A stretch of DNA of 64,000 nt from contig NZ_POYJ01000005.1 in NCBI RefSeq assembly GCF_002895435.1, forward strand, positions 186,001-250,000, given 5' to 3'. How positions within the stretch are numbered: the first letter of the stretch is position 1; each line of letters starts with the position of its first letter. Under the pieces are notes generated by a model, which was not told where the DNA came from, did no database searches, and worked only from the letters and a program-made list of their open reading frames with translations. Source of the DNA: Aquimarina sediminis. Its GTDB lineage: Bacteria; Bacteroidota; Bacteroidia; Flavobacteriales; Flavobacteriaceae. The position numbers and the translations under genes were made by a program. This document shows positions 27,638 to 33,907 of the stretch, one piece after another.

Positions 27638-28099
27638 ATGAGAAATAATATCAAATATAAACAGTGGGGCATAGTTGCTATTTTAATGTGTACAACATGT
27701 ATTCAAATCACAAGAGCTCAAAGCGAGTTGACAGTGCAACAAGAATTAGAAAAATCTTTTTTTCATGGAGCAAGAGTAGCGGATATGGAGTTGTTAAAAA
27801 AGTTTATTGATTCGGGAGTAGATATAAACTATCAAGGAGAGAATGGTTATACTGGGTTAATGATAGCTGCATATAATGGACAGAGAGAAGTTGTTGAGTT
27901 TTTCTTGGCTAAAGGAGCGGATCTATGCTTAAAAGATAAAAGAGGAAATACTGCGCTAATGGGAGCTATTGTGGCAGCAGAAGACAAAATCTCTGAGATT
28001 TTAATCAAAAGGGAAGAGTGCGATGACGCAACTAATATTAGGGCTTTGGAATTTGCAACTCGTTTTAATAGAAAAAAGATAATACCCCTTTTGCAATAA
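27638..28099 (+). CDS. Exported ankyrin-repeat protein (AnkB-like, catalase partner)
   Basis: This 153-residue protein has a signal peptide ending near TRAQ. Residues about 35-150 contain three to four ankyrin repeats, the clearest being ENGYTGLMIAAYNGQREVVEFFLAKGAD and KRGNTALMGAIVAAEDKISEILIK. In Pseudomonas aeruginosa the periplasmic ankyrin protein AnkB, encoded next to katB, is needed for full catalase activity. Position, export signal and 15-bp spacing suggest the same role here. It is the last gene of the operon and is followed by a terminator. Confidence 0.85.
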   Translation: MRNNIKYKQWGIVAILMCTTCIQITRAQSELTVQQELEKSFFHGARVADMELLKKFIDSGVDINYQGENGYTGLMIAAYNGQREVVEFFLAKGADLCLKDKRGNTALMGAIVAAEDKISEILIKREECDDATNIRALEFATRFNRKKIIPLLQ

Positions 28100-28163
28100 C
28101 AAAAATAGTTGTCTTGGATTATTGGAACCAGGGTAATGCGTGATTTTTATTTCCTGATGCTTG

Positions 28164-28206
28164 AAAAGCGGGGATCTCTTTGTAGAGATTCTCGCTTTTT
28201 TATGTT
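28164..28206 (+). terminator. Terminator of the catalase/ankyrin operon
   Basis: The hairpin AAAAGCGGGGATCTCT (28164-28179) pairs with AGAGATTCTCGCTTTT (28184-28199) with two G-U pairs in the plus-strand RNA and a 4-nt loop, and is followed by T residues. Confidence 0.85.
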
Positions 28207-28237
28207 AAACAAGTGTTAAATATATGGTTTGATTTTA

Positions 28238-28264
28238 TATAGTTAGGAATCCTAATTATATTTG
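28238..28264 (+). promoter_or_regulatory. 23-bp palindrome overlapping a TAnnTTTG promoter box
   Basis: TATAGTTAGGA (28238-28248), a central A, then TCCTAATTATA (28250-28260): 11-bp arms with one mismatch. The right end overlaps the -7 box TATATTTG (28257-28264). The ATG of the first gene lies 19 bp downstream. This is the size and position expected of a MarR-type operator, and a MarR gene ends the cluster (30561-31133). Confidence 0.65.
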
Positions 28265-28282
28265 AATTCAAATTATAAAAAT

Positions 28283-29038
28283 ATGAAAATGAAAAACTAT
28301 CTATTACTACTTTTATTGATATCTACGGTTGTTTCTTGTAAAGCGCAGGTTAAGACAAATGAAGATCCATCATTTAAATCTTCTGATGATTTAAAGATTA
28401 CTGCTGCAAAAGTTACATATGATGAGGATCTTGAGCATCATATTTTTGAGATTCAGGTTAAAGGAAAAGCTGGTGAAAATAAACCTACGGCGGTAGGTAG
28501 TGTTGATGGTGCTCCAGTATTGGGCTATGTATTTCCAACAAGTTTGAAATCGACTGATGTTGGCTTTTCTAAAACGGAGGGAATAGTAGCTTTAGCTTTG
28601 ACTTCACATCCAGATTTTGACGATACACCGCTATGGGATGAAGATTTTGATTTTAACTATGCCAATGATGGTATCATATGGCATCCACATTGGGTTGTTT
28701 TGGTCAAAGATGAAAGAGTGCCTGGTGGACTAAGTGTAAAAACTTTTGATACAGAGAATAAAACAGTAAGGCTTCCTGCTACCAATCCAGGAATGCCAAT
28801 GTATATGGATTCACCTGGATATAATGTGATTACTAAAGGAAATACTATTAAAACAGTAGTCCCAAAATTCAGAATGAATAATATAACAGATTTTTCTTTT
28901 GATGGTGTTGCCGCTTATATGGAAGTAAATACAAAGTGGAAAGAGAAAAATATGCCAATGCTAGGAGTGTATGCTGTATACAGTGTAGCATCTGGAGATT
29001 TATCTCTTCCATACAAAGTGAAAAAGATCAATTATTAA
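28283..29038 (+). CDS. Lipoprotein of unknown function, first gene of the thiol-redox cluster
   Basis: The protein has 251 residues from the ATG at 28283 (MKMKNYLLLL). The hydrophobic segment ending in TVVSC is a lipobox, so Cys19 is probably lipidated and the protein anchored in a membrane facing the periplasm. The mature part has beta-rich segments (VLGYVFPTSLKSTDVGF, IIWHPHWVVLVKDERVPGGL, MYMDSPGYNV). I do not recognise a named family. A strong promoter-operator candidate lies immediately upstream, and small cysteine-pair proteins follow. Confidence 0.7.
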   Translation: MKMKNYLLLLLLISTVVSCKAQVKTNEDPSFKSSDDLKITAAKVTYDEDLEHHIFEIQVKGKAGENKPTAVGSVDGAPVLGYVFPTSLKSTDVGFSKTEGIVALALTSHPDFDDTPLWDEDFDFNYANDGIIWHPHWVVLVKDERVPGGLSVKTFDTENKTVRLPATNPGMPMYMDSPGYNVITKGNTIKTVVPKFRMNNITDFSFDGVAAYMEVNTKWKEKNMPMLGVYAVYSVASGDLSLPYKVKKINY

Positions 29039-29069
29039 TAAATGTAAACCCTTAAAATTAATTAAAATC

Positions 29070-29303
29070 ATGAGTAAATCAATTTTCTATCACGCAGGAT
29101 GTTCAGTTTGTACCAGTGCAGAGCATGATATTATAAACCTACTAGGAAACGAAAACGTAGAAATAGTTAATATCGGTGAGGTTAGAGATCGTATTGGAGA
29201 GGCTGAAAATGCGGGAGTTAAATCTGTACCGGCACTTCTTACTCCAAATGGCAATGTATTACACCTTAATTTTGGAGCATCTATGGCAGATGTAAAAGGC
29301 TAA
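29070..29303 (+). CDS. Small thioredoxin-fold protein (C-x-x-C)
   Basis: This 77-residue cytosolic protein with the start MSKSIFYHAGCSVC carries a C-S-V-C redox pair at residues 11 and 14. A conserved cis-proline-like segment GVKSVPALLTPNG follows near residue 55. This is the minimal thioredoxin/glutaredoxin pattern, so a disulfide exchange role is likely. It follows the lipoprotein gene after 31 bp. A strong terminator-like hairpin after it (29328-29362) may attenuate transcription before the DUF2024 gene. Confidence 0.75.
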   Translation: MSKSIFYHAGCSVCTSAEHDIINLLGNENVEIVNIGEVRDRIGEAENAGVKSVPALLTPNGNVLHLNFGASMADVKG

Positions 29304-29327
29304 ACTAAGTTTAAACATTATTGTTAT

Positions 29328-29362
29328 GTAGGCGGTGTTAGTGCTACACCGCTTACTTTTTT
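29328..29362 (+). terminator. Terminator or attenuator inside the thiol-redox cluster
   Basis: An 11-bp stem, GTAGGCGGTGT (29328-29338) with ACACCGCTTAC (29346-29356; one G-U), is followed by six T residues. It lies between the 77-residue protein gene and the DUF2024 gene. Confidence 0.85.
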
Positions 29363-29382
29363 AAACAAAAACACAAAAAAAT

Positions 29383-29643
29383 ATGAAAGTCTTAGTTTAC
29401 GATACTTATGTACCAAAAGAAAAAGATAACACAATGCATTTCGATATTCTTGTTAAAGACAATACTTCTCTAGAACAAGTATATGCATATGGTAAAAAAT
29501 ATTTGACTCAAAAAGGAATTTCAAACTTTAAATTAACAACCAAAGAATGTAACTTTTGTCATATGGAGACAGCTCCGGTACAAGTGGAAAAGGAAATAAT
29601 AGAAAAAGGGTTTTACATCATAGAAATGGAAAATTGTAATTAA
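29383..29643 (+). CDS. DUF2024 family protein
   Basis: This 86-residue cytosolic protein matches DUF2024: opening MKVLVYDTYV, M-H-F-D-I-L-V, then T-K-E-C-N-F-C-H-M-E with Cys56 and Cys59, and a C-terminal G-F-Y-I-I-E-M. The family has no assigned function. The C-x-x-C-H motif fits the redox theme of the neighbours. It is followed after 20 bp by the 77-residue protein gene at 29664. Confidence 0.85.
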   Translation: MKVLVYDTYVPKEKDNTMHFDILVKDNTSLEQVYAYGKKYLTQKGISNFKLTTKECNFCHMETAPVQVEKEIIEKGFYIIEMENCN

Positions 29644-29663
29644 CTCCTTAAAAAACAAATGTG

Positions 29664-29897
29664 ATGAATCAAGAAATTTGGCTAAATAGTTTGCAGACCA
29701 AAACACCACAAGAAGGTTTTGAACTGGCTATAAAATTATCTCGAATGGGGGTTAAGTATACACAACCTAATGTTGATGTATTAAAAGAATTAAGAGGAGA
29801 TTATGCAAATAGTGCCAATGGATTAACGGCAGCATCACAAGTGATAGCTTTGCATTTTAAAACAGTATCTGCGGCGAACAATTATTGGAAAAAATAA
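29664..29897 (+). CDS. Small conserved-looking helical protein
   Basis: This 77-residue protein starts at the ATG at 29664 (MNQEIWLNSLQTK); a GTG directly before it is less likely. It is predicted mostly helical, with no Cys, signal or membrane segment. The sequence QEGFELAIKLSRMGVKYTQPNVDVLKELR is not a motif I recognise. It sits 4 bp before the thioredoxin-like gene, so it belongs to the same transcript as the redox genes. Confidence 0.65.
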   Translation: MNQEIWLNSLQTKTPQEGFELAIKLSRMGVKYTQPNVDVLKELRGDYANSANGLTAASQVIALHFKTVSAANNYWKK

Positions 29898-29901
29898 AGT
29901 T

Positions 29902-30522
29902 TTGAAAAAATTAGATTTAAATTTTGACCAGATTCTGCAAGGAGAGTTTAATTTGAGAAAATTAAATTTCCTTTTTGTTTTTCAGGTGAATTGCCCTGGC
30001 TGTTTTTTGTATGGAATCCCATTAGTAAATGAGTTATATAAAAAATTCAATAAAGACATCTCCTTTTTAGGGCTTTCTACTGCTTTTGAAGATTTTGATT
30101 ATAATAATGCAACAAATACTAATCTATTAATCAATACCCGAGAAGTAGTAGGAGAAACCAAAAAAGCTATGATTGAGCAAGGTTTTAATCACTATCCTAA
30201 TAGTATAGATTTTCCTGTAGCAATGGATAAAACCGCTGATCAATCATTTGATTTTTCTATAGCGGCAGCCAAAATTTGTAAAACAAATCCAAATTATAAG
30301 ATTTGGCCAGAGTTTGAACAACGTGCACTTTTTAATAAAGTAATTGCCTATCTAAAATCACAAGAAAGAATTGCGTTAACATTTACGTTGAATCAGTTAA
30401 AAGGAACGCCTTCTATACTTGTTTTTAATGATAGTTACGAAATTTTGTTTGAACAGTTCGGCCATGTTGAGTTTAACATGATCACAGCCAAGTTAAAAAG
30501 CCTTATTGATACATTTGGTTAG
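29902..30522 (+). CDS. Thioredoxin-like protein with C-P-G-C motif
   Basis: The protein has 206 residues. The start is a TTG at 29902 (MKKLDLNFDQIL), 4 bp after the preceding stop; no usable ATG exists before the active site. The motif FQVNCPGCFLYG (Cys31, Cys34) and the later cis-Pro context LKGTPSILVFN match a thioredoxin-like fold of the AhpC-TSA/TlpA type. The C-P-G-C active site differs from the usual C-G-P-C or C-P-Y-C. No signal peptide is visible, so it is probably cytosolic. Confidence 0.8.
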   Translation: MKKLDLNFDQILQGEFNLRKLNFLFVFQVNCPGCFLYGIPLVNELYKKFNKDISFLGLSTAFEDFDYNNATNTNLLINTREVVGETKKAMIEQGFNHYPNSIDFPVAMDKTADQSFDFSIAAAKICKTNPNYKIWPEFEQRALFNKVIAYLKSQERIALTFTLNQLKGTPSILVFNDSYEILFEQFGHVEFNMITAKLKSLIDTFG

Positions 30523-30560
30523 GATTGTTAACTTTGAACAAATAATAATAAATAATTTGT

Positions 30561-31133
30561 ATGGATTTAAATTCAAAGATTACTGTTGGTTTGAGTAGAC
30601 TTTCAGAAGTATTTAAGGTACTACTCTGGGAGCAAGCCAAAAAACTGAAATTAAGTCCAATTCAAATACAGATTCTTAATTTTATAGCTTATCACAAACA
30701 AGAATTATGTAGTGTAAGCTATTTGGCAAAAGAGTTTAATGTAACAAAACCAACAATTAGTGATGCAATACGTATACTGGTAAAAAAAGATTTATTAATA
30801 AAAGATAATTCTTCTGAAGATAATAGAAGTTATACGTTGATGTTGTCTCTTAAAGGAAAAAAGATAGTTAGTGAAACAGAAAATTTTACTGACCCCATAA
30901 AGGAACAATTGGCTAAAGTTGAAGAAGAAGACCTGAAATCTGTGTATAAAACACTAACTAAATTAATTTATCAATTAAATCGTATCGGAGTTCTTACTGT
31001 GCAAAGAACATGTTTTGGGTGCACATTTTATGAGGCTAAAAAGAAGGGACATTATTGTAACCTGTTAAAGGCAGAGCTTTTGGATGTTGAAATACGGTTA
31101 GATTGCCCTGAATATGAAGAAGCTAATCCATAA
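30561..31133 (+). CDS. MarR-family regulator with C-terminal four-cysteine motif
   Basis: The protein has 190 residues. Residues 20-140 form a MarR winged-helix domain (SPIQIQILNFIAYH, LAKEFNVTKPTISDAIRILVKKDLL, SYTLMLSLKGKKI). The last 40 residues carry Cys151-x-x-Cys154, Cys166 and Cys182 in TCFGCTFY, HYCNLL and RLDCPE, resembling a metal-binding or redox-switch knuckle. MarR relatives such as OhrR and OspR sense oxidants via cysteine. It is the last gene of the redox cluster, and its likely operator is the 23-bp palindrome at 28238-28260. The sensing mechanism is inferred. Confidence 0.88.
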   Translation: MDLNSKITVGLSRLSEVFKVLLWEQAKKLKLSPIQIQILNFIAYHKQELCSVSYLAKEFNVTKPTISDAIRILVKKDLLIKDNSSEDNRSYTLMLSLKGKKIVSETENFTDPIKEQLAKVEEEDLKSVYKTLTKLIYQLNRIGVLTVQRTCFGCTFYEAKKKGHYCNLLKAELLDVEIRLDCPEYEEANP

Positions 31134-31396
31134 TAGCGTTAAATAGTAGTACTACAAAATGATTGTTTCTAGATTACTTTTTTCTTAAACAACCCCCTTT
31201 TTTGAAGTTGCTTAGGAAGTAGTTGATTTATGTAATTATCTCAATTCTAGTAATGGTAATAGACTACTACGTTATTTTACCTATAAAAACAATCTAGTCG
31301 TAGTCGATTTATTTAAGAGATATATCTAAACTCCATTACATAATTTGCTAAAATAAGAGTAATAAAAACAAAACTTTAAGTTATAAAGTTATATCA

Positions 31397-32140
31397 ATGA
31401 CATATAATACTACTTTTTTTGAGAGTACCGAAAAATATCGTTTGAACGATGTTTTTGCTGATGACAAAATATCTACTCAACTTGCTCTTTTTCTAAAAGA
31501 GTACAACCAAAGAGAATTACTGGATAAGTATAATTTGCCAGTAAGCCGTAAATTATTGTTTTTTGGACCTAGTGGATGTGGTAAAACTTTTGCAGCCCAG
31601 GCTTTAGCTTCAGAATTAGACAGAAAATTAATTACTGTAAATCTGACGTCAATTGTTTCTGCAAAACTTGGGCAGACTGCTCAAAATTTATCCAACCTTT
31701 TCCAAAAAGCGAAAATCTCTAAATCAATATTATTTCTAGATGAATTTGATTCGCTTGCTACCATTCGAGAAAGAGATAGTAAAGAATCAGGAGAAATGAG
31801 AAGAGTTGCAAATGCCATAATACAACTTATAGATAAGCTAGATAAAAACATTCTGCTAATAGCAGCTACCAACCAATTACAGTTAATTGATCATGCATTA
31901 ATTAGGCGTTTTGAACATAAGGTAGAATTTACATTACCTACTAATGACTTACTAGATCGATACTATGAGAACCAATTATCTAATTATCCTTCACGCTTTC
32001 AGGATATAAAGAGATCTTACCAAATATCATATGCTGAGGCAAAAGTAAAAGTTATAAATGAAGTGAAGAAAATGGTACTAGATGAAGGAGAGAAAATCAA
32101 TAGCATAAAAAACACAAATATTAATGAAGAATCTCATTAA
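31397..32140 (+). CDS. Small AAA+ family ATPase
   Basis: The protein has 247 residues. Walker A FFGPSGCGKT lies near residue 57 and Walker B ILFLDEFDS near residue 113. A sensor-1 Asn follows in LIAATNQL, then an arginine-rich stretch LIRRFEHK with an arginine-finger-like position. It is a one-domain cytosolic AAA+ protein of the ClpX/ATAD-like type. It overlaps the following YggS-like gene by 17 bp, which implies translational coupling. The role is unknown; such compact ATPases can serve as unfoldases or conflict-system components. Confidence 0.85.
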   Translation: MTYNTTFFESTEKYRLNDVFADDKISTQLALFLKEYNQRELLDKYNLPVSRKLLFFGPSGCGKTFAAQALASELDRKLITVNLTSIVSAKLGQTAQNLSNLFQKAKISKSILFLDEFDSLATIRERDSKESGEMRRVANAIIQLIDKLDKNILLIAATNQLQLIDHALIRRFEHKVEFTLPTNDLLDRYYENQLSNYPSRFQDIKRSYQISYAEAKVKVINEVKKMVLDEGEKINSIKNTNINEESH

Positions 32141-32858
32141 AGAAAACCTCAGTATTCTAGAAAATCGGATAAAATCAGCTTGTCTTTATTCTGAGCGAGA
32201 TCCGAAAGAAGTAAAAGTGTTATTATCGACAAAAACAGTTGAGGTAGAAAGAATACAGCTTGCTGTGGATGCAGGATATTCACTAATTGGCGAAAACAAA
32301 GTCAAAGAAGCAGAAGGGAAATTTGAAGTATTAAAACCTCAAAACTGTATTTGGCATATGATAGGTCACCTACAGACTAATAAAGTTAAATATGTGCTAA
32401 AATATGCCGACCTTATACAATCTATAGACCGAATGAGGCTTGTAGAAAAACTACAAAATCGCTGTGAATACGATAACCGGAATATTGATATCTTTATACA
32501 AGTTAATACCTCTTATGAACATAGTAAGTTTGGTATTCCACCAGAAAAGGCTTTAGAATTTATAAAACAAGTTTCAAAATACCCGAGACTGCATATCAAA
32601 GGGTTGATGACTATTGGGGTACTTTCTTCAAAGAATGATAAAGTTAGAGATTGTTTTAAACGTTTAAAAGAAATTCAATTGAAAGCTTTAGAGTTACAAC
32701 TACCTAATTCAAGTTTCAATGAACTTTCTATGGGAATGTCTAACGATTTAGAATTAGCAATTGCAGAGGGTAGTACAATGATACGAGTGGGTACTGCAAT
32801 TTTCGGAAAAAGACCATATCCCGACAGTTATTATTGGAATGAAGTTAATAAAGAATAG
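32124..32858 (+). CDS. YggS-like PLP-binding homeostasis protein
   Basis: This 244-residue TIM-barrel protein matches the YggS/PROSC family: the PLP lysine is probably in LLSTKTVEVE, GENKVKEA follows, then WHMIGHLQTNK, the V-N-T-S segment, GLMTIG and a C-terminal MGMSNDLELAIAEGSTMIRVGTAIFG. These proteins bind pyridoxal phosphate and influence B6 and amino-acid balance without known catalysis. The start ATG at 32124 lies inside the 3-prime end of the AAA+ gene, suggesting coupled expression. It is somewhat divergent from the housekeeping form, so another paralogue may exist elsewhere. Confidence 0.88.
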   Translation: MKNLIKENLSILENRIKSACLYSERDPKEVKVLLSTKTVEVERIQLAVDAGYSLIGENKVKEAEGKFEVLKPQNCIWHMIGHLQTNKVKYVLKYADLIQSIDRMRLVEKLQNRCEYDNRNIDIFIQVNTSYEHSKFGIPPEKALEFIKQVSKYPRLHIKGLMTIGVLSSKNDKVRDCFKRLKEIQLKALELQLPNSSFNELSMGMSNDLELAIAEGSTMIRVGTAIFGKRPYPDSYYWNEVNKE

Positions 32859-32908
32859 AAACCTGTCTATAAGACCTTGATAAGGATCAAAAAATCCGAC
32901 AATAACTC

Positions 32909-32945
32909 TTTTGTAATTACTTAAAGCTTTATATTTGTTTAACAA
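32909..32945 (+). promoter_or_regulatory. Promoter and operator candidate of the CarH-like regulator
   Basis: A TTTTG (32909-32913) and, after 16 bp, TATATTTG (32930-32937) form a Bacteroidota-type promoter. The last bases overlap the dyad TTGTT-T-AACAA (32935-32945). The 15-mer TATATTTGTTTAACA (32930-32944) recurs with one change at the crtI promoter. Confidence 0.6.
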
Positions 32946-32958
32946 AATAAGTAATAAG

Positions 32959-33852
32959 TTGAACAATGTAAAGACCTTTTTCACGATAAAAGATCTTGAG
33001 AATATTTCAGGAATAAAAGCACATACTATTCGTATTTGGGAAAAAAGGTATGCTTTATTGTCTCCTCAAAGATCGGATACAAATATTAGGTATTATTCTT
33101 TAGAGAGTTTGCAAAAGTTGTTAAACATTGTTTTATTAAAAAAGAATAAATACAAGATATCAAAAATAGCAGAAATGTCTCATGAGACTATTTTGGTATA
33201 CGCAAGAGAACTAGCCTATAAAATAGCTATAAATGATGATGCTATTAATTCTCTAAAATTGGCCATGTTTCAATTTGATAAGGTCTTGTTTAATAATACT
33301 TATAACAAATTATTACAAAAAAAAACATTTAGAGAGGTTTTTAAAGATGTGTTTATTCCTTTTTTGAATCATATCGGTTTGTTATGGCAAACAGATTCTT
33401 TATCTCCTGCTCATGAGCATTTTATGTCTAGTTTGATTGCGCAAAAAATTCAAATTAATACTGAGAAACTTGAATATTTTACTGCCAATTTGGATACTAC
33501 TTATGTGCTCTTTTTACCAGAAAATGAAATACATGAATTAGGTCTAATGTATTTAAACTATGAATTGGTTTTAAGAGGGTATAGGACTATCTATTTAGGA
33601 CAAAGTCTGCCGTTGAATAATCTTAATTATTTTATAGAAAGTGATACTAAAGTTTACTTCTTCACTGCATTGACTGTTCAACCATATGATGATAAAATTG
33701 TTGAATTTTTTCAAAAAATTGAAGATATGCTCAAAGAAACTAAGCATAGTTTTGTGGCTGTTGGGAGAAAAGCTATGCAGGTAAAAAACATGGAGTTTTT
33801 AGCGGATATTTCAGTGTGCTCGTCTATGGAAAAATTAATTGATAAATTATAG
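32959..33852 (+). CDS. MerR-family CarH/LitR-like light-type regulator with cobalamin-binding motif
   Basis: The protein has 297 residues from a TTG at 32959, where the conserved N-terminus MNNVKTFFTIKDLENISGI begins; the region has no in-frame ATG. Residues 7-75 form the MerR DNA-binding domain. Residues about 95-175 form the helical bundle, with W143-Q144 and E153-H154. The cobalamin motif E190-I-H192-E-L-G195 is conserved. In Thermus CarH the upper B12 ligand is His132 (after Trp131); here the corresponding residue is Gln144, so photochemistry may differ. It is followed by crtI and the carotenoid operon, which it probably represses in the dark. Confidence 0.88.
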   Translation: MNNVKTFFTIKDLENISGIKAHTIRIWEKRYALLSPQRSDTNIRYYSLESLQKLLNIVLLKKNKYKISKIAEMSHETILVYARELAYKIAINDDAINSLKLAMFQFDKVLFNNTYNKLLQKKTFREVFKDVFIPFLNHIGLLWQTDSLSPAHEHFMSSLIAQKIQINTEKLEYFTANLDTTYVLFLPENEIHELGLMYLNYELVLRGYRTIYLGQSLPLNNLNYFIESDTKVYFFTALTVQPYDDKIVEFFQKIEDMLKETKHSFVAVGRKAMQVKNMEFLADISVCSSMEKLIDKL

Positions 33853-33886
33853 GCTCTGGCTTTAGATTTTTATTTTGTTTAATCTT

Positions 33887-33906
33887 TTGTTATATTTGTT
33901 AAACAT
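33887..33906 (+). promoter_or_regulatory. Promoter and operator candidate of the carotenoid operon
   Basis: TATATTTG (33891-33898) overlaps TTGTT-A-AACAT (33896-33906), almost the same box as in front of the regulator gene (14 of 15 bases, 33891-33905). Two further TTGTT copies begin at 33875 and 33887. The ATG at 33908 is only 9 bp past the box, so the transcript would be nearly leaderless. Confidence 0.6.
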
Positions 33907-33907
33907 T

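Noticed and set aside
31397-32858. A classical toxin-antitoxin pair in the AAA+/YggS genes
   Set aside because: Neither protein resembles a known toxin or antitoxin and both are larger than typical; a conflict role remains speculative.
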